Below are positions 48,089 to 58,135 of a stretch of 64,000 nt of DNA, one piece after another. The stretch's first letter is position 1; each line of letters begins with the position of its first letter. The stretch lies in contig NC_065538.1 of assembly GCF_932294415.1 (NCBI RefSeq), forward strand, positions 25,631,957-25,695,956, read 5' to 3'. The stretch comes from Quercus robur (taxonomy: Eukaryota; Streptophyta; Magnoliopsida; Fagales; Fagaceae). The notes below the pieces were generated by a model, which made no database searches, was not told where the DNA came from, and was given only the letters and a program-made list of their open reading frames with translations. A program made the position numbers and the translations under genes.

Positions 48089-50713
48089 ATGGGTCGTCAC
48101 TGCTTCTACGTTTACTATGATGGGGAACAGTATTTCCATGACTTGCATGGGCTGTCCTATAAAGGCGAGTCAGTGAAGCAGAAGTTCATTGAGTTGAAAT
48201 GGGGAACACACTTGAGAAAAATGCACCGGAAGATAATGGAAGCTCTACGGTTGGACAAGGAGTCACATAAGATATCCATTGTGTACCGTGCCCCCCAGAT
48301 ACTTGTGAGTACTCAGGTTGTCTACAACTCAAATCCGTTGGGTTGCGATGCTGACGTGGACATGATGTGGGCAGTGATTAAGCGGACCCCCCAGTTCATA
48401 GCGTCTGACTTGTATGTAACTGTTGAGGCTGTTGGGTTCCATGGTAGTGCAAGTTCACAGCATGCCAGTGGGGTGGAAGAGCCACACTCATTGTCGGTTG
48501 ACGTGCATCCTCCCTTTGCCTATGCCACGCCTTTCCCCTACAATAATCAACCATGTGCAATAGATCATTTGGACAACACCGAAGTGGTGGGCGCCACCAA
48601 TACACATGATGTGGGAGGGTCTACTCACACATATGAGCATGTCCAAGCTGATATGGACGGGGGAATTGATATTGATGCCAGCCGAGATGTGTATGAAGAG
48701 TTCATTGATACTGATGGACTAGTGGACGACGCGGAGGTCTTAGATGTACCACTGATTGAAAATAACGAGGAGGATTGCCTTACAACAGTTCCTATCCCAG
48801 AATGGTTCACATCAAACACATGGGACAATATTAATGACCCATCACCTGCATTGGGTACAGGACATCTTACAAGTTGGCATAAAGATGACCACCCAGCAAG
48901 GGGGATGCTATTCAAGAATAAAGCCTCTGTTCAATATGTGTTGACCCTCTACTCTGTGGAGCATAATAAGCAATACAAGGTCATCAAGTCTGACACCAAT
49001 AGGCTGGTAGTGCGGTGTAAGAATGAGGCATGTCTGTGGTCAATTCGGGCCAATTGCAGCAAGAAGCACGAGATGTGGGTTATCAGTACATGTAAGGGTC
49101 CCCATAGTTGCTCATCCCTCCAGCTACCAACTGATGGGCGGATGATGGATTCAAAGTTCATCTCCATTGCACTTGAGAAGTATGTACGGGAAGACCTAAC
49201 CCGAAAGGTAAGAGACTTGCGTAGTATGTTGCATGCAAGGCATGGGCATGATGTAACTATGTACAAGGTTTGGGAAGCCAAACAGAAGGCAGTTGCACGT
49301 ATTTACGGGGATTTTGACGAGTCGTACGCAGAATTGCCACGATTTCTAGCTGCATTGTCTGATGCAGATCCGGATATTGTGACCACACTAAAGTGTGACC
49401 CCAATGTCCCGGGGACTTGTATATTCAACTCCGCGTTTTGGGCTTTCGGTCCGTGTATTAGAGGGTTTAGGCATTGCAGGCCGGTGATAAGCATAGATGC
49501 AACGCACCTTTATGGCAAGTACAAAGGAAAGCTGTTGATAGCAATGGCAACAGATGGTAACAACGAGGTTTATCCACTCGCATTTGCCGTTGTCGAAAGC
49601 GAGAGCACGGAGACATGGGGATGGTTCTTGGCATGCCTGTTGACCTATGTTACAGACCGCACCAATTTGTGTATAATATCCGACAGGCATCGTGGGATAC
49701 AATCATGCTTCGATGACACCACTAGGGGCTACTTGCAACCGCCCTTAACCCATCACCGGTATTGCCTCCGCCATTTAGTAAGCAATGTTAACACTAACTT
49801 CAATAGTGTGGCCTTGAAGAACTTGGTATGGAACGCAGCAACTGCGAATCAAGTTAGGAAGTTTGAGAACACCATGGATTGCATCAAGAATGTCAACCCG
49901 GCTGCGTACGACTATCTTAAGGAGGTAAATCAAGAAAAGTGGACACTTGTACACGACCATGGGCACCGATATGGGGCAATGACAACCAACCTGTCAGAGT
50001 GCTTCAATGGGGTACTTAAGGGCGCACGTAGCTTGCCCATAACTGCAATGGTGAAGTTTACATTTTACAAGGTGAACTCATACTTTGACGAACGTCGAAA
50101 CAAAACCCTAGAGAAGTTGGAAGAGGGGCAAGTGTGGTGCAAATATGCCTATGACAAGTTCGAGGAAAATCAAGAGAAGGCGAAGCTCCATATTGTTAGA
50201 AGGATGAGTGCGCAACAACGGTTATATACAGTGGAGACACAGTCTTCACTGTTGAACACTGGCGGGGGAGATCACACCCATAGGGTTTCCCTCATAGACA
50301 TGACATGCACGTGCGGCAAATGGGAAGCAAACAAGATCCCTTGTTCCCACTTGATAGCAGTTTGTGCCAAACACAACCATGATGCCACTGAGTATATGGA
50401 TCATTTCTACCGCCTTGAAGAACGCTATCACAGCTATGAGCCTATATTCCAACCACTAAAAGATAGGTTAGAATGGCCGGAGCCAGCAGAAAGGAGAACC
50501 GTAATGCCAAACCAGCGGTTGATCCGTGAAAAAGGTCGGCCCAAGTCCACGAGAATCCGCAATGAGATGGATGACGAGGATAGGGAGTTGCCAACCTCAT
50601 TGTGGATTGAGAATGGACCAAAGTTGAAGTGTGGGTTGTGTCGCCAAGAGGGTCATAACCGTCGTACATGTCCAACTCGAAATGTGGCTTCAACAAGCCA
50701 TGGTGCTATGTAG
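48089..50713 (+). CDS. MuDR/MULE transposase, 874 aa, apparently intact
   Basis: This enzyme excises and inserts Mutator-like elements through its terminal repeats. Seen in order: an N-terminal PB1-like region (HCFYVYYDGEQYF), an acidic linker, the MuDR DNA-binding domain (about 280-350: GMLFKNKASVQYVLTLYSVE, CKNEACLWSIRA, STCKGPHSC), the DDE core with Asp470 (VISIDATHLYGKYKG), Asp532 (CIISDRHRGI) and a likely Glu637 (TTNLSECFNGV), a SWIM finger (C740TC then IPCSHL), and a C-terminal CCHC knuckle (C848GLCRQEGHNRRTC). The coding region is one uninterrupted exon. A leader exon ends at 46974, and the leader intron ends at 48081, seven bases before ATG 48089, so the in-frame ATG at 48068 would be intronic. 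No stop or missing catalytic residue was seen; it could be active. Confidence 0.94.
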   Translation: MGRHCFYVYYDGEQYFHDLHGLSYKGESVKQKFIELKWGTHLRKMHRKIMEALRLDKESHKISIVYRAPQILVSTQVVYNSNPLGCDADVDMMWAVIKRTPQFIASDLYVTVEAVGFHGSASSQHASGVEEPHSLSVDVHPPFAYATPFPYNNQPCAIDHLDNTEVVGATNTHDVGGSTHTYEHVQADMDGGIDIDASRDVYEEFIDTDGLVDDAEVLDVPLIENNEEDCLTTVPIPEWFTSNTWDNINDPSPALGTGHLTSWHKDDHPARGMLFKNKASVQYVLTLYSVEHNKQYKVIKSDTNRLVVRCKNEACLWSIRANCSKKHEMWVISTCKGPHSCSSLQLPTDGRMMDSKFISIALEKYVREDLTRKVRDLRSMLHARHGHDVTMYKVWEAKQKAVARIYGDFDESYAELPRFLAALSDADPDIVTTLKCDPNVPGTCIFNSAFWAFGPCIRGFRHCRPVISIDATHLYGKYKGKLLIAMATDGNNEVYPLAFAVVESESTETWGWFLACLLTYVTDRTNLCIISDRHRGIQSCFDDTTRGYLQPPLTHHRYCLRHLVSNVNTNFNSVALKNLVWNAATANQVRKFENTMDCIKNVNPAAYDYLKEVNQEKWTLVHDHGHRYGAMTTNLSECFNGVLKGARSLPITAMVKFTFYKVNSYFDERRNKTLEKLEEGQVWCKYAYDKFEENQEKAKLHIVRRMSAQQRLYTVETQSSLLNTGGGDHTHRVSLIDMTCTCGKWEANKIPCSHLIAVCAKHNHDATEYMDHFYRLEERYHSYEPIFQPLKDRLEWPEPAERRTVMPNQRLIREKGRPKSTRIRNEMDDEDRELPTSLWIENGPKLKCGLCRQEGHNRRTCPTRNVASTSHGAM

Positions 50714-51440
50714 CAGGTAACAATTACAAATCATAGTAACAAGGGGGTATCATAAGTTATTCTTCTTTACATGTTTAGATATTACATTATATGAGTTATA
50801 ATTAAGATGTGGGCAGTAATTTGTAGTATTCTTTCAATCTTATTGTTTGTGGTGTACATATTCTAGTATTCATGAGGTCTCTATTTCCCTAACTGTATAT
50901 GTTTTGCTGCAGATTTGTATTCAATCCGCAAGGTGTAACTGTAGATGCTCCTCATTTAAGCAGGCAAGCTTGAATGCTCTTCTATATTTGTCAATTCAAT
51001 TTATTGATTACCATGGGTTGTATACTAATTTCTGTGTTGGCTACTCCTCAGAAAGGAGGCAACTTCTGAAAAGAACAAAAAGAAGGTGTCACTCAAATGC
51101 TATGACTCCATGTTTGCCTAAAACCATTGTTGGCGGATGCTGTCCAAGTTTCAACTTACAATTGCTATGACTGTTTAAAATGCAGAAATGGAACTTTTTA
51201 TTTTTGTACATCAACTGATTAAAGCTTTAGAGGCTCTTTACTTACAAATAAGCTTGTATATATGGATGATTTTTTCATTCGCGTAATGCAAATGGGGGAA
51301 TGTTACTGATGGATGTGGTTGGTTATGATTTGTATGGATGACTTGTTGTTCACAGCATGGTTGTCAGCAGGTCCACTTTAACCATGAATAAGCACGATAC
51401 TGAATGAGTGTGAACAGTGCAAGTAGCAAGCAAAACTACA
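50714..51440 (+). other. 3' region of the transposase gene
   Basis: Non-coding. Short frames such as 50847-51170 have no domain. The stretch up to the 51.45-kb array probably contains the 3' UTR and polyadenylation region. Confidence 0.45.
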
Positions 51441-51449
51441 AGTAGAAAG

Positions 51450-52640
51450 GTTATACTAAATGAAACTCGATTTTCTAGATAACGAGTTACGTTGCAGTCC
51501 ATTTTCAACCCCCTACGACTGTATCCACTCTCAATTGTCAAGTATCTGAGTTACTCGATTTCTCGATATCCGAGTTACCTTCAACATACCTCGATTTATA
51601 GGGTACCGAGTTACGTTGGAGATTCCTCTTGGACTGTATCTGGACCAGTCCAAATATCTGGGCTGGTTCAGGAAGCCCAGTCAACTTAACTCGATTTCCT
51701 GGTTACCGAGTTATGTTGAGAGTAACTCGATATATATAGCATCGAGATACGTTGAAGACCGTTGTCTCCACTTAGATTCCTCTTGGACTGCCTCTGGACC
51801 AGTCCAAATATCTGGGCTGGTTCAGGAAGCCCAGTCAACTTAACTCGATTTCGTGGTTACCGAGTTCTGTTGAGAGTGACTCGATATATATAGAATCGAG
51901 ATACGTTGAAGACCGTTGTCTCCACTTAGATTCCTCTTGGACTGCCTCTAGACCAGTCCAACTATCTGGGCTGGTTCAGGAAGCCCAGTCAACTTAACTC
52001 GATTTCGTGGTTACCGAGTTCTGTTGAGAGTAACTCGATATATATAGAATCGAGATACGTTGAAGACCGTTGTCTCCACTTAGATTCCTCTTGGACTGCC
52101 TCTGGACCAGTCCAACTATCTGGGCTGGCTCAGGAAGCCCAGTCAACTTAACTCGATTTCGTGGTTACCGAGTTCTGTTGAGAGTAACTCGATATATATA
52201 GAATCGAGATACGTTGAAGACCGTTGTCTGCACTTAGATTCCTCTTGGACTGCCTCTGGACCAGTCCAATTATCTGGGCTGGCTCAGGAAGCCCAGTCAA
52301 CGTAACTCGATTTAGTGGTTACCGAGTTCTGTTGAGAGAAACTCGACATATAGAGAATCGAGATACGTTGAAGACCATTGTCTACAATTGTTACCGAGTT
52401 ATTCCCAATTTCCCATGTAACTTAACTCGATTTCTTTATAAGCGAGTTATTCCCATATAACTCGATTTCTAGGGTATCGAGTAATTCTACTTTAACCTGA
52501 TGTTCAGGATATCGAGTTACTTCAAATGGACTTCCAAACCACCACACACAACATGGATTCCTCTGAGATACACTGCGCACAACATGGACTCCTTTTAGTC
52601 CCAGTACACATAACTCGATTTCTTAATAATCGGGTTATGT
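51450..52640. promoter_or_regulatory. AACTCGA inverted-motif cluster 3, upstream of the B3 gene
   Basis: The densest cluster: many facing pairs AACTCGATTTC...CCGAGTT and AACTCGATATATATAGAATCGAG. The first part (51450-51620) and last part (52385-52640) have irregular spacing; the middle is the 154-bp array. It ends about 90 bp before the B3 gene ATG, so the promoter of that gene lies in or at the edge of it. Confidence 0.75.
51621..52385 (+). repeat. Five-copy tandem array with an exact 154-bp period
   Basis: Units begin with gattcctcttggactg at 51621, 51775, 51929, 52083 and 52237, each exactly 154 bp after the last. Each carries the palindrome TGGACCAGTCCA, the inverted pair GGGCT...AGCCC and two AACTCGA-type inverted pairs. 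Units differ at few positions, so expansion was recent. No ORF is conserved. Confidence 0.95.
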
Positions 52641-52727
52641 GTATGACCAACCCACTATTTAGTGCTCAAACGTACGAAGCAGCAACTGTTCAACTTCTTC
52701 TCAGCGAAAGTTTGGAGAACCAGAACA

Positions 52728-54579
52728 ATGGCTTCTCAATGGCGGAGAGACAACGACGATGGTCCTGCTGATCGGTCCCCACACTTTTTCAAGATTATTC
52801 TGCAGAATGCTGTTCAGGAAGGAAAGCTTGTAAGTATGCTCAAATTTATAAATTCTATCATTGTCTGAAAATCATATGCTAACACACTTCGAACACTTCA
52901 TCTTCTTTATTTGTGATTGTTGAAATATGTACATTTGTTACATGTAGTCAGAAAAACTTTCATTTTGCAATACGTAGGTTACACTTTAAGAAGAACACAG
53001 TCACATAACAGAGTACTTTTGCATCGTACACTTTTATATGAACAAAAAATGGAACAGGGATATAAGCGCATGGTAGAGATTGAGGAAAAATATGAAGGAA
53101 ATTCACAGTTTAATATATATTCTTATGGAGTGGACCTGTCAAATGTACAACATTTCCCCAAAATTTTTTACATTTCAACAACAGAGAAATGTAAAAGTGT
53201 AGAGGTTGATGGTTATTTTGGTTATAAGATTAGGTTGTATAAATTGGTTTCAAAATTCATAAGAGTTGTTACTGTTATAGCTATTAAATATAACGTCAAT
53301 GTTGCAGGATTACATTTTATTTTGTTTGATTTTCTTTTCTTTTTTGTGTGGGGGTGGGGGGCTGTAACTAAGAAGTATTCTGCCATCATTCAAACTTTTA
53401 TTTTCTAGCATTGTGTATAAGGATTGATTGCATGTGTTTATTTCCCTAGCCTGCATTTATGTTATGGAGATTCTTTTTACAGCGGATTCCAGATAAGTTC
53501 GTGCAGAAATTTGGAGTGGACCTGTCAGATATGGCCTTTCTCACTATTCCAAATGGTAGAAAATGGAAAGTCAAGTTGGCACAACATGCTGGGGGGGTTT
53601 GGTTTCAAAATGGTTGGTCCGAATTTGCAAGCTCTCATGGTGTAGCCGTGGGGCACTTGCTGGTTTTCAAATATGAAGGAAATTCACAGTTTCATGTACT
53701 CATATTTGATGCCACTGCAACAGAAGTAGACTATACTTTAGACGACGAACAACATGTACATCATAGGATCGAAGATGATGAGAGTGATGACAGCTCTGTT
53801 GAAATCATCAAACACTTTTATAGGGGAGAGGGTTCAGGTTTGAATGTTACACTTTTGTAAGCAACTGCTTGATTTGTTTAGCTTCTGCTCTATTAATTTT
53901 ATGTGCATGACTTCGTATTTTCAACTTCTTTCAGGATCAGCCCATCCTAAGAAAGACGGTAGTGTAGCTAAAAATCTTGTTATAGCCAATGCTTTTAAAT
54001 CAGAAAATCCCCTTTTCACTGTTACCATGCGTCCATCCTACATTAATGGCAAGGATCGTGCGGTAAGCTTTTAGCTTCAGTAAAATGGAATATTTTTGTA
54101 ATTTAGAAATGCAACTCCCATTAACTGTCATTTTTCATAGATCAATTAGAAAGATTGTCACACTAGATACTTGTGGCTGGACATTTTGTTGGTAATGATT
54201 TTTTCTTATTTGTGTTTTTAGGTGAAAAGATGTAGATCAATTAGATACTTGTTGCTGGAATATATTTGTTAAATATCTATTATTGTTCCTTGTACAGAGT
54301 TTACCCCAACACATTATCAACTACTTACCAAGAGACGGGTTTACCAAGGACTACACCAAAGCAAGTATACTCCCTGTCAAGCTCCAGATTGTGGACCGAT
54401 TATGGCCTGTGAAGCTATACATTTATGAACGAAGTGGGGGTTCATCATGTGTCGTATCAGCTGGTTGGTCTGCGTTTGTGAGGGAAAATAGTTTGCAAGT
54501 AGGAGATGTTTGCGTATTTGAGCTGATTATGAGGGACGGTGTTGTGTTAAATGTCCACATTTTCAAGTGCCAAGACTAA
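52728..54579 (+). CDS. Two-B3-domain DNA-binding protein (REM-like), 288 aa
   Basis: B3 domains are plant-specific DNA-binding folds. Four in-phase exons: 52728-52829, 53483-53837, 53935-54062 and 54298-54579. The first B3 domain (about 19-115) reads PHFFKIILQNAVQEGKL, RIPDKFVQKFG, LTIPNGRKWKVKL, FQNGWSEFASSHGVAVGHLL and VFKYEGNSQFHVLIFD. The second (about 165-285) has NPLFTVTMRPSYINGK, LPQHIINYLPRDGF, VSAGWSAFVRENSLQVGDVC and VFELIMRD. An acidic linker separates them (DDESDDSS). Exon 2's donor is placed at TTCAG/GTTTGA because it keeps phase. Such REM-type genes exist in hosts, but this one sits behind a transposon-type motif cluster. It might be captured or a transposon accessory protein; which is unknown. 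Confidence 0.88.
53080..53160 (+). repeat. Rearranged partial copy of B3 exon 2 inside intron 1
   Basis: Within intron 1, aaatatgaaggaaattcaca (about 53087) is immediately followed by ttatggagtggacctgtcaa (about 53125). The same two pieces occur in exon 2 in the opposite order (about 53670 and 53515). A 163-residue frame (52917-53408) spans this but lacks a complete B3 fold and is not called a gene. Confidence 0.75.
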
Positions 54580-55074
54580 GTGGTTAGGGTGGATGCAAAG
54601 TGATGATAATATTATGTGATGTTTAGAGTGTGTTTACTTTGCAACTTTACTATTCATCCCTATTTTGTTCATCCCAGTTTGCAACTTTATTGATTGGGTA
54701 CTTTTGTGATGTTTAGAGTTTCACTCTTGGGAAATTTTTAATTACTATGATGAACTTTCATATGTATTTTAAAATGAATGTGATGCTGTATTTTTTTCTA
54801 CGGTTTTGTTTGGATTTTGGCCTTTTTTGCATGGCGACTCTTGGATTTTATTTTAGGGGGGTCAACATTGTTATTGCTATAGGATTTTGTTCTTTTCAGA
54901 TGACATTGTTGTATGTTTTGTATATATTGTAACACTTTAATACAATAACACCATGTGCAATAATTTTTAGTCATTATTATAGATGTTTGCAAATTTAGAT
55001 GTTTATAAAATAAGTGAGAAGTTAATCCATCAATTGTGTCAATCAATATAATGTGGCAACTTGAAAAGCTTGAT
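54580..55074. other. 3' region of the B3 gene
   Basis: AT-rich, non-coding; no gene recognised. Probably the B3 gene 3' UTR and spacer before the LINE tail. Confidence 0.4.
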
Positions 55075-55940
55075 AGCTAAATTTTCAAAATTTCACTTGG
55101 TAGCAATTTTTCAAATGTTATAGATGAAGTTGGAGGAACGTTACTTCAGTTACAACTCCTGGAGTAACGCCCTCATTAATGCTGCCCTCAGCCACGCAGC
55201 TGGATTGGGCTTCAGTGTCTGCAATTATTGAGGATTTAGTGCTGCCAAAGTCCACGCCAATTAGCAATAAGTCCAACTCAATTAATACACCTTCTATTTC
55301 GGTGGAGGTATTACAGGAGGATACGTTTTTGGCAAATATAAATAATAATGAAGAGTTATTATTGGCAAGAATTGTTACACCCAATTTGGAGTCTACCAGC
55401 CAGCTAGCATGTACAATTGGAGTTAATCCAATTAATGCCTTGAAAAAATATTCCAAGGGAAATCAATTTCAAGTGGCGGCAATAGTGGTAATTCGGGATA
55501 ATAATGGAGTTGTGATGGCTTCTTGTTCAGAAAAAATTCATCAAGCTTACAAGCCTGATGAGGTTGAGGCGCTGGCTGCTTTGAAGGCAGTGACATTTGC
55601 GCGTGAGTTGGGTTTTCAAAGAGCTACTCTCGAAGGAGATTCTCTCGGTCAGATTAAAGCTTTGAAGTCAACAGAGTGTAGCCTATCTCCAATAGGTCTA
55701 CTGGTAGATGATGTGAAAAGGGTTGCTAATAGTTTTGAACGATTGTTGTATTCTCATGTTAAGAGAAACGACAATAGGGTTGCTCATAGTCTGCCGAAAA
55801 ATGCATTACGCATATCAGATTTTCAAGTATGGATAGAAGATGTCCCATCGCATATTGTTTCGATTTTAGATTTGGATGTAATTGTTTCAAGTTAATAAAA
55901 TAAGTCAGCTTCTTTCTAAAAAAAAAAAAAAAAAAAAAAA
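55075..55940 (+). mobile_element. 5'-truncated LINE 3' end with RNase H domain and poly(A)
   Basis: An uninterrupted 238-residue frame (55179-55895) holds an RNase H domain of the LINE ORF2 C-terminus: AAIVVIRDNNGVVMA, EALAALKAVTFARELGF, LEGDS (catalytic Asp present, unlike the 17.3-kb LINE) and HVKRNDNRVAHSL. A stop is followed by a short 3' UTR and a run of more than 20 A (about 55918-55940). A possible short duplication (cttgat before about 55075 and after the A run) is weak. It is a LINE tail inserted by target-primed reverse transcription, not a host gene. Confidence 0.85.
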
Positions 55941-56750
55941 CTTGATGAATCGTTGCTCAAAGAAAAATATCATTGTTTCCTGAAAAATCTTTGCTAATAT
56001 ACAAATGAATAACACAAAATACTGGTGAAATATGTACCAATACGCTATTTGCAGCCAAATTTTCCACGGCTCCTTTGCCAGCAAAAAAACCACGAACAAG
56101 AGGACTGTATGGAACTATTCCAATGCCAAGCTCCCTGCATGTACAAAAACATTAAAATTCGAGAGACCATACTCATGCTTCTGGATAAGATAATTAAATT
56201 ATATTGAAATCAAATCTACACAAAATGGATGATATTTTTTTTTTTTTTTTGTTGCAGTAGTCCTTCAAAAGAACAGTAGTGTTGCAAACGCAAGGATGAA
56301 TATAAGGGGAAAATAAAAAAGGAGAGAGATTTAGGATACACGGAAGCATTCAAAACACCAAAATTTATAGAAAAACATCATCTTTGAACTAAACAAACCT
56401 GCAAACAACATCTGTCAAACTCCTATCATAACTGCTGCCATTAACTGCTTATGAAAGTGGGTCATCCACACGGTAGAAATGCAAGTAATTCTATCATTGT
56501 CATAAGGAATCATGAGTCTGGATTATTTCTAAATCCATTTTCTTGCTGAAATTTTCATAAAAACTGTGAAACTTACATTTTATTGAGAATCATACCACTA
56601 AAAAATAAGTAAATAAAAAATATTTAATAAAAAGGCTCCGCATGATTTTTGGAACAAGCACTAGAAGACTACTTGTTATTGTCAATTAATGTTGACAAAT
56701 GATTACACCTAACAGGAAGATTAAGGGAGACCAGTGAAAATAACTCAAGT
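55941..56750. other. AT-rich spacer before motif cluster 4
   Basis: No gene or RNA recognised. T and A runs only. Confidence 0.45.
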
Positions 56751-57345
56751 TCTACAAAATTGAGTAACTCTGCAAATAACTCGCTTTATGATGTATCCAT
56801 TTATATGCAAGCCATTACACACAGAAATTGCATTCTTGAGATATTCTACTGCAAATAACAGAGTACTATGTTATTTGTTCGGTTTTGTGCGAGGTAGCCA
56901 CATACAGTTGGATTCCTCTTGGACTGCATCTGGACCAGTCCAAATATATGGGCTGGGTGGGTGCATGTGTACAATGTAACTCGATTTTCCAAATCTCGAG
57001 GAATTTGATTTCTTGTGAGTGTCCACTGCACAGAACTCGATTCAAGTAGAATCGAGTATTGTCGCAGGCCTACCTTTAAACTTCGATTCGTCTTGGACCG
57101 CATCTGGACCAGTCCAAATACCTGGGGGCCCATAAACATAACTCGAGTTATGTATAATCGAGTTATTTGAAATTAACTCGTTTTCTGCAAAATCGAGTTA
57201 TGGGAAAGCCGTTCCACCATTAACTGGATTCTTGTTATTTGTGCTACACATAACTCGATTTACGGACAGTCGGTTTATGTGCAAGCCCTTGTGCTGAAAA
57301 TTTGATTGCATTTAACTCGATTATAGTAATATCGAGTTATATGGA
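56750..57345. promoter_or_regulatory. AACTCGA inverted-motif cluster 4
   Basis: Facing motif pairs (AACTCGATTTT...TCTCGAG; AACTCGATTC...AATCGAG; AACTCGAG...AATCGAGTT; AACTCGATT...ATCGAGTT) are mixed with two copies of the cassette gattc(c/g)tcttggac.gcatc (56911 and 57085), which is shared with cluster 3 in the same orientation. It lies just upstream of the leader exon of the 58136 gene. Confidence 0.72.
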
Positions 57346-58135
57346 CATTACAATCTATTACCCATTTTTATTAACTCTTCCCCAGTTCTGCAGAACTTGC
57401 AGCTGTCCGAAATTACATCTTCGATTGCTCTCGCTTCATCCGGCTAGAACCCACAATTTCCCGCGCAAATTCGTCGAGGATTTTACATAGTAAGACTCTT
57501 TTAACGGTTGCTGTCTTTGAAATTACACATTGTTGGTGCATTATTCTCAAATTTTGCATTTTGATGCTTCACACTTCTATGTCTATGTCTATGAAGATTG
57601 TGATGAAATTGGGTGTTTGCCTAGTCAAATGCATTGTTGTTAGTAAGGTTGCCTATGTCATAGGTTGTCTTCCTTCCACAAAATGAACTTGCCAGTGGCT
57701 CCATATGTGTGTGGTATAGATATATGCTGGTTGTATGTCTGAACTGTACATTGTACAATTTATTTTCTGTTTTTTGTAGAAGCTGGTGAAACTTACTACA
57801 TGTAGCTACGATGGTATGATATATGTCAGTTCCTAAATCCACTTGTATGTTTCCTATATGATAAGACTTCTGTTATATACTCTAGGTCTCTAACTTCAAA
57901 TTGTTGACTCGGACCAAAATGCATTACAATTATTGCACCAACTAAACAACCCGTGAATAAGAATATTTGGTTTTCATTGTGTTGTTGTAAACTGCTCTAG
58001 ACAGTATATTGTGTGCATGATTTTCTACACATGGTAGCTGGTTACTCTTCAATTTTTGTTCTCTGCTTCAAACTTCATTTTGGTTCTGTTTTTGTGTGAG
58101 CTGATCGTGTTTGCACTACTGACCATCGATTAGTT

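Noticed and set aside
51621..52385. Regularly spaced repeats as a CRISPR-like array
   Set aside because: The repeat unit is 154 bp with no variable spacers, and the genome is a plant; it is an ordinary tandem array.
46560..52640. Clusters 2 and 3 as the matching terminal inverted repeats of one 6-kb MULE
   Set aside because: No extended inverted match or 8-11 bp target duplication could be found between the two clusters. The 154-bp cassette of cluster 3 has no reverse copy in cluster 2.
52917..53408. 163-residue frame in intron 1 of the B3 gene as a separate gene
   Set aside because: It only contains small rearranged pieces of exon 2 and no full B3 fold; it is explained as an intronic partial duplication.
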